From Paulinella micropora (lineage: Eukaryota > Cercozoa > Imbricatea > Euglyphida), in NCBI GenBank assembly GCA_009731375.1, contig BJOX01000316.1:216766-252646 (forward strand): DNA of 35,881 nucleotides. The letters are read 5' to 3'. This document shows, in pieces, positions 9,746-18,452 of the stretch. The notes beneath the pieces were generated by a model, which saw nothing but the letters and a program-made list of their open reading frames with translations, ran no database searches and was not told the DNA's origin. The number at the start of each line of letters is the position of its first letter. The stretch's first letter is position 1. The position numbers and the translations under genes were made by a program.

Positions 9746-10564
9746 CTAATGCTCAACCGGCTGCAGAGACGGGTGTCGAGGTGTGGTTGAGTAGCAGAAA
9801 GATCCGGGCTGGGTTGGGCCAGGGAAGCTGTCGAGGTAAACTGCAGCCTCCCACTTTTTTTTGCGCGTGAGCTCGTGAATGCCCACTTGGTCAACTAGCC
9901 AGCGCAGAGTACCATAACTGCAGAATGTCCGCACACAATGTCTGATGTAGCTCTTGGCGCATTCCCGCGCTGCTCCGTCCACAGGGTCTCGCAAGCGCCT
10001 GACCGCCGTCAAAACGACCACACCCTTGGGCCGGACGGTCTTGGCCTGGACGGTCTTAGCATCTGCTAAGCTGCAGTGCTCGAAGCCGAGCTTGACAATC
10101 ACCGCTTTTTTGTTGGCGGTGCGTCCATCCACGCGCACCGACAGGAACGGGGCCCACCTGGGCGCTGGGCAGCTCCGTTGGGGCAGGCCCGGTGGTCCCA
10201 GCCCCGGACATTCCGACTTGAGAACTGAGTCCAAGTTCTCTAAGAAAATGTTGCTCTCCGTGATGCCTTCCCACTCTTGATCGGAAGCTCGCGACGCTAG
10301 TAGCCACAGCGGAGGCAGGGGCAGGGGCTCGTACGAGCTGGAATCCGCGGGCTGGTACTCATCCAACATGCGTATTTTGCTCAAGACCAAACTACACCCC
10401 GCCCCGAGCACGCCAGCAGCCTCTGCGTACCTTCTACGCACCACGACGTCCAGAGCGCGGAGATGTTCTCTGTTAATCAAGGCTAAACTATGCAAGTCCT
10501 TTGCCGTCAGCGCCCATGCCAGCGCCTCTTGCAGCAAATCCAAAGGAAGCTCAGCCAAAGGCAT
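9746..10564 (-). CDS. F-box-like protein with a domain shared with the 14.7-kb gene
   Basis: 272 residues from an ATG at 10564. The N-terminus (LPLDLLQEALAWALTAKDLHSLALINREH) fits an F-box, the SKP1-binding module of SCF ubiquitin ligases. The middle is Pro-rich. Residues about 150-245 contain VVVLTAVRRLRDP, a Cys/Arg-rich helix and TLRWLVDQVGIH (TLRWL at 219-223). The same pattern occurs twice in the protein encoded at 14653-15858, so the two share a domain that may bind substrate. The gene is convergent with the BspA-like gene. The F-box call rests on pattern only. Confidence 0.8.
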   Translation of the reverse strand: MPLAELPLDLLQEALAWALTAKDLHSLALINREHLRALDVVVRRRYAEAAGVLGAGCSLVLSKIRMLDEYQPADSSSYEPLPLPPLWLLASRASDQEWEGITESNIFLENLDSVLKSECPGLGPPGLPQRSCPAPRWAPFLSVRVDGRTANKKAVIVKLGFEHCSLADAKTVQAKTVRPKGVVVLTAVRRLRDPVDGAARECAKSYIRHCVRTFCSYGTLRWLVDQVGIHELTRKKKWEAAVYLDSFPGPTQPGSFCYSTTPRHPSLQPVEH

Positions 10565-11078
10565 GCTGCCGCAGGCCTGCTAGCTCGGCAGGCTACCAAC
10601 AAACAGAAATAATGAAGCGGCAGCAGCAACCCCGGAGAAAAAAGAAAAAGTGTAAAAGAGAGTAGGGGGGGGGTGCCCCACCCCCCTGCATTTACCCTCC
10701 CCCGGCGCTTTTCTGATGCATTCCTTTTCGAACTGGACTTTTTCTCTTTCCCGTTTCTTGGATGAAACTTGTCGCCAATTTGTCTGTTTGTGTTTCCCCG
10801 GAAAAACTACCGGCCCCCCTTTTTTTGGAACGTGGGAACGGCCGGTATATGTACGCGGCCCGATTCTCGTCTGAAAAACCCCGTCGGCTCGCGCAGGCTG
10901 GAGAGGGGTTACCCTCAAAAGTTGTTGTTAAGATTTCGGACGGAAGAGCTCCCTGGTCGGCAAACTCTCTCTGTATCAAATTTCCAACGCTTTGAGTATT
11001 TTTTTTTAATAAATTAGAGAAACAAAAGAAGGTCGATTGGGTGTCAGCCCGCTACAGCACAGGCCGCCCGGCTTATTT
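10565..11078. other. Gene-poor spacer with G/C hairpin and degenerate repeat
   Basis: 514 bases without a credible gene. A G/C inverted repeat lies at 10664-10687 (upstream of the F-box-like gene). A degenerate copy of the AAACTTGTCGCCAA repeat sits at about 10763-10780. An inverted repeat TACCGGCC/GGCCGGTA spans about 10810-10847. TTTAATAAA at 11005-11013 (TTTATTAAA on the minus strand) marks the 3' end of the kelch gene. Confidence 0.45.
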
Positions 11079-12548
11079 TCATAGGCAAGTCAGTGACGTG
11101 TTGCCAGACATTATGTTCTCGTCGTAGCGCTCTACGCTTGCGAGCGCTTTACCTTCGCAGCTGGAACCCCCCAGCACGTACAGTTCCCCGTTCAGGACGG
11201 CCGCGGCCGAGTCCTCGCGCCCCTGACGCAGCGGCGCGACTTCCTCCCAGACGTCCATGGCCGGGTCATAGCGCTCGACGGAGGTTAGGACCTGGTCGAG
11301 AGCGTTCAGGCCGCCGATGGCATACAGCCTGTTGTTCAGCACGGCCGCCGAACAACCCCACCTCGCAACCCTCAAGCGTGCCACCGCGGACCACGAGCCT
11401 CCGGGGCTGCAACTTTCCGCGCAGGCGAGGGGTTCGTCTTCGTCGCTCCTGCCACCAAAGACGTAGAGCCGGCCCCCCAGCACACCCCCGCCGGGATAAC
11501 TCCGTGCCCTGGACATAGGTACCGACTCGGACCAGACCTTGGTAGTCGTGTCCAACACCGCGACGCGGGCTAGATGGTGGATGTCGCCCGACCCGCCGAG
11601 CAGGTAGATGTTATTGCCGAGCGTCAGGGCCAGGGCGCCTACGCAGGCCTGCGCCAGAGCCGGCAATCGCTCCCACCGCGCGTCCTGCCGGGATATGTCT
11701 AGGCGCTCGACGTCTCTCAAGCGGCTCCCGGCGTCAACTCCCCCCATGGCGTACAGGTATTTGCCCACGGCCAAGCCAGCGGGGTGCGCGCGGGGCCTGT
11801 GAAGCTCGCCGAGTCGTGTCCAGCTGTTTTGCTTGGCGTCGTAGCAGAACGTGTGACCAAGGCGTTGGTAAGGGTCCGCGCCGCCCGCGCAACAGCCGCC
11901 AAACACGTACAGACAAGCCTGCCGGATCAAGCCTCGCGTCTTTTCCCTGGAGCTCCAAGAATTGCGCAGAACGGAGAGCTCGACGACACATTGTTCGCGT
12001 TCTACGCCGGCCTCCACCTCCAGCGTCTCCCGGCCCAGCAGTTCCTGCAGCTCTGCCTTGTGCCTCCCGATCATTTGGCGGATGCAGTAGAGTTCGTCGC
12101 TGAGCTCCTTCTGCTCTTGCTCGGAGCTTTGTTCCATGCGCAGACACAGCGACGCGCTCTTGGCCTCCAGAGCTAGCACGTCTTGCTTGCGCTTGTCAAT
12201 GGCGGATGTGAGCTGCTGCTGGGCCGCCGCAACTGCGCGGGGTAGTTCTTGCCACTTGGTACGCGTGCCTACCAGCCGAAGGTTAAATCCGCCGGCCGGG
12301 GTTAGTTGTTGTAGGAGGAAAGTAGTTGATTCCTCGGCCATTCCATCCCCAAAGTGTCCGTCCTGCAGCTGGCACAGCTTCGACGCCGTGGCCAACAGGG
12401 TCTGGTACAGCTCGACAGCGGGCTTGTTCACGACAACAGTGGCGACCGCTTGCTTTGTCTTGCTGTCGTCCTCGCAATCGTCGAGCCCCCGAGTGTCACT
12501 GGCCTTGGGGGTGTTGTCAGCTAGTCTTCTTTTCTTTCTGGTTAGCAT
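11079..12548 (-). CDS. Kelch-repeat protein with coiled-coil N-terminal half
   Basis: 489 residues from the ATG at 12548. Residues 1-20 are basic (possible nuclear signal, RKKRRL). Residues about 110-200 are a Glu/Gln/Lys/Leu-rich coiled coil. From about residue 214 there are six kelch motifs, each with a GG pair after a hydrophobic strand and a downstream Tyr/Trp (YVFGG, YAMGG, YLLGG, YVFGG, YAIGG, YVLGG), which should close a beta-propeller. No BTB domain is recognised at the N-terminus; the coiled coil replaces it. Kelch propellers usually bind proteins, often as ubiquitin-ligase substrate receptors. A short decayed kelch copy lies at 14008-14207. Confidence 0.92.
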   Translation of the reverse strand: MLTRKKRRLADNTPKASDTRGLDDCEDDSKTKQAVATVVVNKPAVELYQTLLATASKLCQLQDGHFGDGMAEESTTFLLQQLTPAGGFNLRLVGTRTKWQELPRAVAAAQQQLTSAIDKRKQDVLALEAKSASLCLRMEQSSEQEQKELSDELYCIRQMIGRHKAELQELLGRETLEVEAGVEREQCVVELSVLRNSWSSREKTRGLIRQACLYVFGGCCAGGADPYQRLGHTFCYDAKQNSWTRLGELHRPRAHPAGLAVGKYLYAMGGVDAGSRLRDVERLDISRQDARWERLPALAQACVGALALTLGNNIYLLGGSGDIHHLARVAVLDTTTKVWSESVPMSRARSYPGGGVLGGRLYVFGGRSDEDEPLACAESCSPGGSWSAVARLRVARWGCSAAVLNNRLYAIGGLNALDQVLTSVERYDPAMDVWEEVAPLRQGREDSAAAVLNGELYVLGGSSCEGKALASVERYDENIMSGNTSLTCL

Positions 12549-12740
12549 TGCTTGGTTTTTTCTTCTCTATTTCTCTTTACTTTACCACAAACAAAGGGCC
12601 GAAGGGGGGGGGGGCCCACCCCGCCCCTGCTAGCCTGAAGAAGCAAAAACCCTGGCGCCAACGACCTCCTTTTATGATTAAATGTAATAAAAAAGAGAAA
12701 AGTAGCTTCCTTTTTACCAAAGTTTTCTTCGCAACCAACA
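12549..12740. promoter_or_regulatory. Divergent promoter region, kelch / NADAR genes
   Basis: The 192 bases separate two divergently transcribed genes. They include a near-palindromic run of 11 G then C-rich sequence (about 12604-12628) and AT-rich DNA (TTATGATTAAATGTAATAAAA at about 12671-12691), either of which could act in both directions. Confidence 0.35.
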
Positions 12741-13328
12741 ATGAAGAAGTCCCCTAGCCAACAAAATCTTGTAGATACGAAACGAGCCTTGGGCTCTCCC
12801 GCAGAAGGCTTCGTCTTTTTCTGGGGCAAGTCTGACTGGGGGTCACAGTGGCACAAGTCTCCGTTTACTGTGGATGGTCTTAGGTATACCTGTGCAGAGC
12901 AGTGGATGATGGCCGAGAAGGCTCGCTTGTTCGGAGATGCAAAGTACCGTCGAGCAATTCTGGCTACCCAGGACCCCAAGAAACAAAAGAAGCTGGGACG
13001 GAATGTGCGGGGCTTTGACCCTGCCTTCTGGGAAGAGCATCGTGAGGAGATTGTGTACCAAGGGAACCTGCATAAATTCCACCAAAACCCTAAGCTGCAC
13101 GACGCCCTCGAGGGCACAGGCAACAAGGTGCTGGCAGAAGCGTCCCCCTACGACCGGATCTGGGGGATAGGTCTGTCGTCTTCTGATCCGCGTGCTACCA
13201 ACATGAAGGAATGGAAGGGGCTCAACTTGCTGGGCTTTGCTTTGATGCGCGTGAGAGAAGCACTTCGTGAGCAGGCCTCGGCGCTAAAAGCTGAGCCTAG
13301 TGCTAAACGCAGAAAAATAGTAGGCTAG
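12741..13328 (+). CDS. NADAR-domain protein (YbiA-like)
   Basis: 195 residues, close to a single NADAR domain. Visible family motifs: FFWG (26-29), CAEQWMMAEK (51-60), the KF pair (112-113), SPYDRIWGIG (135-144) and NLLG (162-165), in the expected order. NADAR enzymes are N-glycosidases acting on ADP-ribose-linked or related substrates; E. coli YbiA prevents accumulation of reactive riboflavin intermediates, and other members are reported to remove ADP-ribose from guanine in DNA. A Lys/Arg-rich C-terminal tail (AKRRKIVG) is extra and could direct nuclear or nucleic-acid localisation. The domain call is strong; the substrate here is unknown. Confidence 0.93.
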   Translation: MKKSPSQQNLVDTKRALGSPAEGFVFFWGKSDWGSQWHKSPFTVDGLRYTCAEQWMMAEKARLFGDAKYRRAILATQDPKKQKKLGRNVRGFDPAFWEEHREEIVYQGNLHKFHQNPKLHDALEGTGNKVLAEASPYDRIWGIGLSSSDPRATNMKEWKGLNLLGFALMRVREALREQASALKAEPSAKRRKIVG

Positions 13329-13340
13329 CATTCTTGGATG

Positions 13341-13348
13341 TTATTAAA
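13341..13348 (+). terminator. TTATTAAA 3'-end motif after NADAR gene
   Basis: TTATTAAA 12 bases after the NADAR stop codon, matching the 3' motif of other genes here. Confidence 0.35.
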
Positions 13349-13599
13349 ATCTAGATTCGGACTTGTTGCAGGGTCAATCCGGCCCGGTAAAACTATTACG
13401 CTCCGGGCTGTTAGTTTGTTTATTTCTATCTCCAAAACAATAAGATGTTTCGCATTGAAAGTGAGTTTTAACATGAATGCAATAATATCAAGTATCTAGA
13501 TGTCCAGGAGTGCACCTCGCTCAAGATAAAATGAATCAACTATTAGTATCTCCCTCAAACTTTAAGAACAAAAAGGATTGCTGGAGCAGCCCTTGGGGC

Positions 13600-13945
13600 G
13601 GCCGGAGCAGGTGCCGGTGCCAGTACTGGGAGGTCAGGCACAGAGCTAACCAGCCCTGCGTGCAGAGCAAGTCTGCGCCGTGTGAAAAAGAGACCTCTTC
13701 CCACGCTTCCAAGCCGCGCCGCGCCCACGCTGGGTGCAAATCATATGTACGCACTAGTGTAAGAAAAGAAAGCAAGGGCTAGGGGGGGAGAAAGAGAAGC
13801 CAAAAATCAAAAAAATGTTGCAGGCACCCCCACCCCCCGCCCCACCTCTCTGAGGGCGGGGGTCTCTCTCCCCCCTTCCCTTCCTCTTCCCTTCCTTTTG
13901 AACATCGCGAAGGTCGAAGGCTTCGCCACAAACAAAAACGTATCG
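13600..13945 (-). pseudogene. Truncated copy of the 5' end of the 798-aa F-box/LRR gene
   Basis: On the minus strand about 40 residues (RRGLEAWEEVSFSHGADLLC and onward to CLTSQYWHRH) match the N-terminal F-box-like region of the gene at 16056-18452. The DNA upstream also matches: the CATATGTACG...CTAGTGTAAGAAAAG start region, the C-rich tract, and the stretch ending near ACAAACAAAAACGTATCG match about 18270-18765. A deletion of about 50 bases after the start codon shifts the frame, and the copy stops after about 40 codons. It is a duplicated promoter plus 5' gene end, now non-functional. Confidence 0.8.
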
Positions 13946-13973
13946 TTCAAGTCGTTGCAGAAGTCCCCTCTAG

Positions 13974-13997
13974 TACTGCCTTTTTCGACCGTATCTG
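13974..13997. repeat. Half copy of the GATATGGCC/GGCAGT inverted-repeat element
   Basis: TACTGCCTTTTTCGACCGTATC matches the right arm of the full element at 14335-14403. A similar half copy, sharing the sequence before it (TCCCCTC-AGTACTGCC), is at 19258-19280. Confidence 0.7.
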
Positions 13998-14007
13998 TTC
14001 ACCGCAT

Positions 14008-14207
14008 TCGGCCACGGCGCACCCGGCCAGGGTGATGCTGACAGGCATGCTGGCTACTGCGTGCCAGGCGTCCAGGGCTGGGTCGTAGCGTTCGACCGAC
14101 CTGAGAGTGCGGCCTCCGGCAGCCAGCCCCCCGATGGCGTACAACCTTCCCTTCAGCACCGCAGACGAGCAACCCCACCGAGCGATCGTCAGCGGACCCA
14201 CCGCCAC
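14008..14207 (-). pseudogene. Kelch-repeat gene fragment
   Basis: The minus strand encodes about 65 residues of kelch sequence (ARWGCSSAVLKGRLYAIGG, then LRSVERYDPALDAWHAVA), closely matching blades five and six of the gene at 11079-12548 (ARWGCSAAVLNNRLYAIGG, SVERYDPAMDVW). Both sides are replaced by repeat DNA: the TACTGCCTTTTTCGACCGTATC half-element at 13974-13997, and the 14.2-14.5 kb repeat. Too short to form a propeller. Confidence 0.8.
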
Positions 14208-14265
14208 CCACCCACAGTCGTGCTTCTCTTCGTTCTCCCTTCCCTTTTTTTCGAGCAGGAAGATT

Positions 14266-14498
14266 TTTCTCTTTCTCTTTCTTCTTTTTTCTGCCCCAAA
14301 CTTGTCGCCAAATTTGCGTATGTACGCGCCTGGAATGATATGGCAGAAAAAAGGCAGTATTGCCGGAAGAACCTGAGACCGCTGCCTTTTTCGGCCATAT
14401 CATATGCACAGACCGTCAAGCCGCAATATTTTGCGCCATCAAGAAAGTACCAAAAAATCCGCCAGAACTCGTTTAGCCGGAGTCTCGACAAGGGGGAA
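14266..14498. repeat. Interspersed repeat containing a 69-bp inverted-repeat core
   Basis: The core at 14335-14403 has arms ATGATATGGCAGAAAAAAGG and the near-complement of CCTTTTTCGGCCATATCAT around a 23-bp centre. It is preceded by AACTTGTCGCCAAATTTGCG and followed by TCAAGCCGCAATATTTTGCG and GCCGGAGTCTCGAC. The same order recurs at 24050-24280. Related cores are at 22023-22087, 22373-22440 and 22754-22821. It encodes no plausible protein and looks like a non-autonomous element or hairpin-forming regulatory DNA. Confidence 0.75.
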
Positions 14499-14520
14499 GG
14501 GGGGGGGGCGCCCCCCCCCC
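14499..14520. repeat. Perfect G10-CG-C10 palindrome
   Basis: Ten G, then CG, then ten C: a perfect 22-bp palindrome about 130 bases upstream of the next ATG. The same structure recurs at 20780-20801 and 24425-24444 and in shorter forms elsewhere. Confidence 0.85.
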
Positions 14521-14652
14521 TGGGCTTTCCCCCTCCCCTTTTTCTCCCTCTCTTAGTTCTCAGTGCCAAAACTAAAACTTTGTCAAGAATTCTTTATTGT
14601 TTGTCTATTCTTTAGTACTAGCACGATAGCCAAACCAACCTTCGCGCACACC

Positions 14653-15858
14653 ATGCCCTCCAAGCACGCCGACATCTCACCCTCCTCGCCCGTAGCCAAG
14701 CGCGCCAAGCTGGCTGAACCTGACTTCGACCGTCGTCAAGCGGCCAAGCCCAGCCTGCCGGAAGTCGCGTTTGCTAGCTACAAGTTCGGGGATCCGGACA
14801 GAATCGTCCCGCTCGAGGTGTTCACCCAAAGACTCAACGACGGCATCGACGACGCCGACCGCGTGGCCGAGTTGCACGTCTCCTCCTGCCGCCAAGAAAA
14901 ATACCTGCAAGTCGAGCTACGCGTGACTAGCTGTCAGCAGACGGTTACGGTGCTGCGCGCGCGCCGCCGGGTGTACGAAGGTATACCGGCAGAAGAATTA
15001 CGAATCTACCTCCAGCAGCAAGTTATCAGCTTCCTCGCTGACGACACCCTCCGCTGGCTGCGCGACGAGGTGAAGATTCACGGCGCGCGGGTTGATTTCT
15101 TTTTGCACACGGGCTTGGATCCGCACGACAACAAGAAAAACATCGACAATTGCCAGGATGTGGAATACGCTACGCGCTACGTGCAATCAATCGCGCCGCC
15201 GCACCCCGCGCTGCCGAAGTTCCGGGCAGATTTCCGTACTCAGGAAGCCAGCCTGCTACCGCCGGATATTCTGAGCGGTTTGGGCCAGGAGCTAGATACC
15301 AAGTTCGAGCGCCATGAGCCGGTGGAGTACTCGCTCAAACTCGAACTGTTCCGGGCAAAGCTGTCGCCGTCCGCCCAGGGCAAGGAGAAGATTGGCACAC
15401 CCTGGCTGGTGGTTGACACGCGTCCTTATCACCACCTCCTGCAAGTGCGCCTAGAACTTCGCGACCGCCGTAGTCGCTCTGGTCGACCCGCCGCCGATGT
15501 CACCGTCCTGCATGCACAACGCTGCTTGGATCCTTGGCTAGCCCCGGACGTCCGCGCCTACATCCTGGGCCACACGAAACTCTTTACCGGACAGACAACG
15601 TTGGCTTGGCTCAAGAAAATTGTGACGATCCGCGGCTCGGTTGATAACTTGCAAGCGCGCCTGGACCCTACCCAGACCACCAGAAATTATGACGGCAGCG
15701 CGCGGCTGTACAAACTTTTTTGCCCCAAGCTGAGCTCGGCCCTGCCGCTACACCCCGAATTGCTCAGCGAGGCAGAACACTGGCTCCTTTACGACGGCGC
15801 AACGACCGACGACGATTACCTCGAGGAATCGCCCGAAGCGCAAGTAGAACACAAGTAG
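14653..15858 (+). CDS. Protein with two copies of an unnamed TLxWL-type domain
   Basis: 401 residues from ATG 14653; the open frame extends upstream only through GTG-started repeat DNA. An N-terminal basic stretch (AKRAKL) could be a nuclear signal. Two related segments, residues about 84-158 and 262-340, share the pattern LQV-x-L, then VTVL-x-A-x-R, then R-x-YI/YL, then TLxWL-x3-V-x-I, then LDP (TLRWLRDEVKIH and TLAWLKKIVTIR). The F-box-like protein at 9746-10564 carries a third copy (TLRWLVDQVGIH). I do not recognise the domain. AATAAA follows at 15945-15950. Confidence 0.87.
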   Translation: MPSKHADISPSSPVAKRAKLAEPDFDRRQAAKPSLPEVAFASYKFGDPDRIVPLEVFTQRLNDGIDDADRVAELHVSSCRQEKYLQVELRVTSCQQTVTVLRARRRVYEGIPAEELRIYLQQQVISFLADDTLRWLRDEVKIHGARVDFFLHTGLDPHDNKKNIDNCQDVEYATRYVQSIAPPHPALPKFRADFRTQEASLLPPDILSGLGQELDTKFERHEPVEYSLKLELFRAKLSPSAQGKEKIGTPWLVVDTRPYHHLLQVRLELRDRRSRSGRPAADVTVLHAQRCLDPWLAPDVRAYILGHTKLFTGQTTLAWLKKIVTIRGSVDNLQARLDPTQTTRNYDGSARLYKLFCPKLSSALPLHPELLSEAEHWLLYDGATTDDDYLEESPEAQVEHK

Positions 15859-15944
15859 AAAAAGGGAAGAGGATAGACAGTTTCCGTTGGCTAGTGAGGT
15901 TCAGACATTTCGGAGATGCAAGTTTTGAAAAGAAAAACAAAATC

Positions 15945-15950
15945 AATAAA
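15945..15950 (+). terminator. AATAAA 3'-end signal
   Basis: AATCAATAAAACAAA lies about 90 bases after the stop of the two-domain gene. Confidence 0.35.
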
Positions 15951-16023
15951 ACAAATTTGGCGTTTGTATTCAAGCAATTCAGCTTTGCTGAGAAGTTTCG
16001 TTGCTTCTGGCTTGGTTTGTGTT

Positions 16024-16029
16024 TTTATT
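16024..16029 (-). terminator. AATAAA (minus strand) after F-box/LRR gene
   Basis: On the minus strand AATAAA lies about 27 bases past the stop codon at 16056 of the 798-residue gene. Confidence 0.35.
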
Positions 16030-16055
16030 TACGTCTCGGCCTGGCCGCCGGAGTT

Positions 16056-18452
16056 TCAATTGGTTGGGGCCTGGCATACTGCGTTCTCCAGCCGTTGCCA
16101 GGCCGAGCCAAGCAGCGCCTCCCAGGCCGAATCGTGGTAGTCTCGTGCCAGAACGGATGCCACGCCCTCTTCAAGCTCGATGCATAAGCCAGCCAGGTTT
16201 TCTGGGCCTGTCCTCCGTTCCAAAACAAAGCCGTGCAAAGCGGCACGGTCTTCTTCATCTTCATCGACCCGGCGCAGGAGTAGCAGCGCCTGCGCCAGCT
16301 TGGCCTTGGCTGCGACGCTGTCGAAGCCACGAACACGGTTTCGAGCGGAGGTTCTCATTTGTCCCAGCAAAAGTCCGGCGTAGTGCAGCATTGCGAGGCG
16401 CTGCGGTTCGCGGTCGAACCACGGCCGCGCGTAAGGCCACACGTGCAGCGGAGTCTCGTATTCGCTCGGGTTCTGTCCAAACCAGCGCCAAGGTGTCTGA
16501 ACATTACAAAAGTCTACTGTATCTGGCACGCAGTAGCCAAGCAGAAAAAACCAGGCTTCGGCAGATAAACGGGGGAGAGCGTCGCGTCGCCTGCCAAACC
16601 GGGTTCGTAGATAGTGGGCCAGCTCGCAGGCGTCGTTTTTGTCCAGGCAAACCTTGTAGTCCTTCAAGGAGTAGGCGATCTCTCCGCGTGGCGACTTGAA
16701 CACGCGCAGAAGATCGTACCTGCCTTGCAGGCCCGACCTTGGCGTTCGGGCGATGAGTGCCTCTACCGTCAGGCGCGGGCTGGGCTTCTCGTTGTGGCTC
16801 AGCACAAAGAAGCGGGCCAGCCGAAGCGGGACAGCCAGCGAGCATAGCCCGCGCCAAACTACGTCCTGTAATTCGAGCATGCCGTGCAAGTCGTGCCAGT
16901 AATATCGGAAATATTCCTTCAAGTCGACGGAACTAAAGGTGAGGTCGGCGACGCGTGCAGACGTGAGTGTCTGAAACAGGCGCTGGTACGCGCAAATCCA
17001 GGCCCTGAGGCGTGCGCTTTCTTGCTCGGCCCTGGGACCGTGCGGATCCAATCTGCCTTCGTAGGTAAAGTATGACATGGGCCGGCCCAGCAAGAGCGTC
17101 AGCTTTGTGAGCCCGGCTAACGCGGTGCAGCAGTGCCCAAAGAAAGTAAGGCCGGGGTTCCCGCTTTGGACGCGACCGCCCGCCACGCAAGGCCCCCTGT
17201 CTAGTATCGAGATAGCCACTGGACGCAGCAACCGCAACGCGGCCAAGTCATCTTCACGGGGCTCGGCGCGGGTGTGTAGATTGAACAAACTCAATCGGAG
17301 GAACGCGGGCGCAGGGCCCCCTTGGGGGCACAGGAGCTGGTGCAGCCGGCCCAGGAGGCCTGGCTGCCAGAAGCAGTTGTTATCGTGCCCGAGGTACTCG
17401 TCCATGCCCTCTTCACGCGTAGACACACCGAGCTCGTAGGTTTGCAGGGCGGGCGTGCAGGCGGTGTGGAGGCCCACGAACTCGTGGCCAAGGCCCTCGC
17501 AGAACTGGGCCAGCGCTTCCGGGGGCGCGGCACTATCCGTCAACACCGTCCTGAGGCGTGGCCAAACTACGCCACGCGGTCCGAAGGGCAACACAAGTGC
17601 ATCTGACAGGCCCCAAAAGGGTTTTACCTTGTAGTCAATTGATATTTTGATTTCTTCAAGCGTGGGCGCTAGGGACTCAAAGGCTGCACCCCACAGCTTG
17701 GGGTTGGTGCAATTAGACAGGACGAGCCGCCGGAGGGGCGGCGCTGTTCGGGGCGGCGCCCACAGCCCGGCTAGCCCTTGCTCACCAAAGTAACAACCCT
17801 GGAGGTGCAGCTCCTGCACCTGTGGCAAAAGCCCGCTCAACCTTGCCAGCGTTTGTTTTATATGAGAGTCACGTTCCCACACATGACGGCGGGATTCCTG
17901 TGAGTTCAGCACCAGCACTTGTAATGGCGCGGCGGCGGCCTGCTGTAGCCAGGCGCCCAGCAGTTGAGCAGCGGCTTGCATCCAACACGTTACTTCTAAT
18001 TTCGTTACATTTGGGTACCAAGACAGCGCCCGCTGCAACCACTGAAGTCTATTGGCAGACAGCGACAGCCCCGAGTAGTCTAAGTTGGAAATGCCTTTCT
18101 TTGTAGCTTGCGACATGTGCAGATACTCCAACCTTAGTGATGTGTTGAGCTGCGGCAGACACTCCTCGGGCGGCAGTCCAGCCTGGAACTGCCAAGCGGT
18201 GGGTTCCTCTTTGCTAGAAAGGGCTCGTTTTAGCCAGAGCTGTGGGCGCACATAAGCAGCTGCTCGCCGGTGCCAGTACCGGGAGGTCAGGCACAGAGCT
18301 AACCAGCCCTGCGTGCAGAGCAGGTCTGCGCCGTGGGAAAAAAAGACCTCTTCCCACGCTTCCAAGCCGCGCCGGGTCCAAGCCCCTTCCGTACAGGCTC
18401 GCTTAGACGGTTGCAACGGCTTGGCTTGGCGCGCACGCTGGGCGCAGATCAT
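16056..18452 (-). CDS. F-box/leucine-rich-repeat protein (798 aa)
   Basis: 798 residues from ATG 18452. Residues about 28-75 (GLEAWEEVFFSHGADLLCTQ, then LALCLTSRYWHRR) have the spacing of an F-box. From about residue 100 there are irregular leucine-rich repeats (LQVLVLNSQ, VQELHLQGCYFG, LRRLVLSNC, LEEIKISI, LTKLTLLLG, VADLTFSSV). The C-terminal 250 residues are Leu/Arg/Trp-rich with no recognised domain. Such proteins normally recruit targets to SCF ubiquitin ligase through the LRR. An (AG)8 tract lies 44 bases upstream of the start. The 5' end and promoter are duplicated in truncated form at 13600-13945. Confidence 0.85.
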   Translation of the reverse strand: MICAQRARQAKPLQPSKRACTEGAWTRRGLEAWEEVFFSHGADLLCTQGWLALCLTSRYWHRRAAAYVRPQLWLKRALSSKEEPTAWQFQAGLPPEECLPQLNTSLRLEYLHMSQATKKGISNLDYSGLSLSANRLQWLQRALSWYPNVTKLEVTCWMQAAAQLLGAWLQQAAAAPLQVLVLNSQESRRHVWERDSHIKQTLARLSGLLPQVQELHLQGCYFGEQGLAGLWAPPRTAPPLRRLVLSNCTNPKLWGAAFESLAPTLEEIKISIDYKVKPFWGLSDALVLPFGPRGVVWPRLRTVLTDSAAPPEALAQFCEGLGHEFVGLHTACTPALQTYELGVSTREEGMDEYLGHDNNCFWQPGLLGRLHQLLCPQGGPAPAFLRLSLFNLHTRAEPREDDLAALRLLRPVAISILDRGPCVAGGRVQSGNPGLTFFGHCCTALAGLTKLTLLLGRPMSYFTYEGRLDPHGPRAEQESARLRAWICAYQRLFQTLTSARVADLTFSSVDLKEYFRYYWHDLHGMLELQDVVWRGLCSLAVPLRLARFFVLSHNEKPSPRLTVEALIARTPRSGLQGRYDLLRVFKSPRGEIAYSLKDYKVCLDKNDACELAHYLRTRFGRRRDALPRLSAEAWFFLLGYCVPDTVDFCNVQTPWRWFGQNPSEYETPLHVWPYARPWFDREPQRLAMLHYAGLLLGQMRTSARNRVRGFDSVAAKAKLAQALLLLRRVDEDEEDRAALHGFVLERRTGPENLAGLCIELEEGVASVLARDYHDSAWEALLGSAWQRLENAVCQAPTN

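Noticed and set aside
10580-10995. Overlapping frames in the 10.6-11.0 kb spacer
   Set aside because: Compositions are Lys/Gly/Pro-biased from G/C tracts and a degenerate repeat; all strands and frames are similarly open, with no family resemblance.
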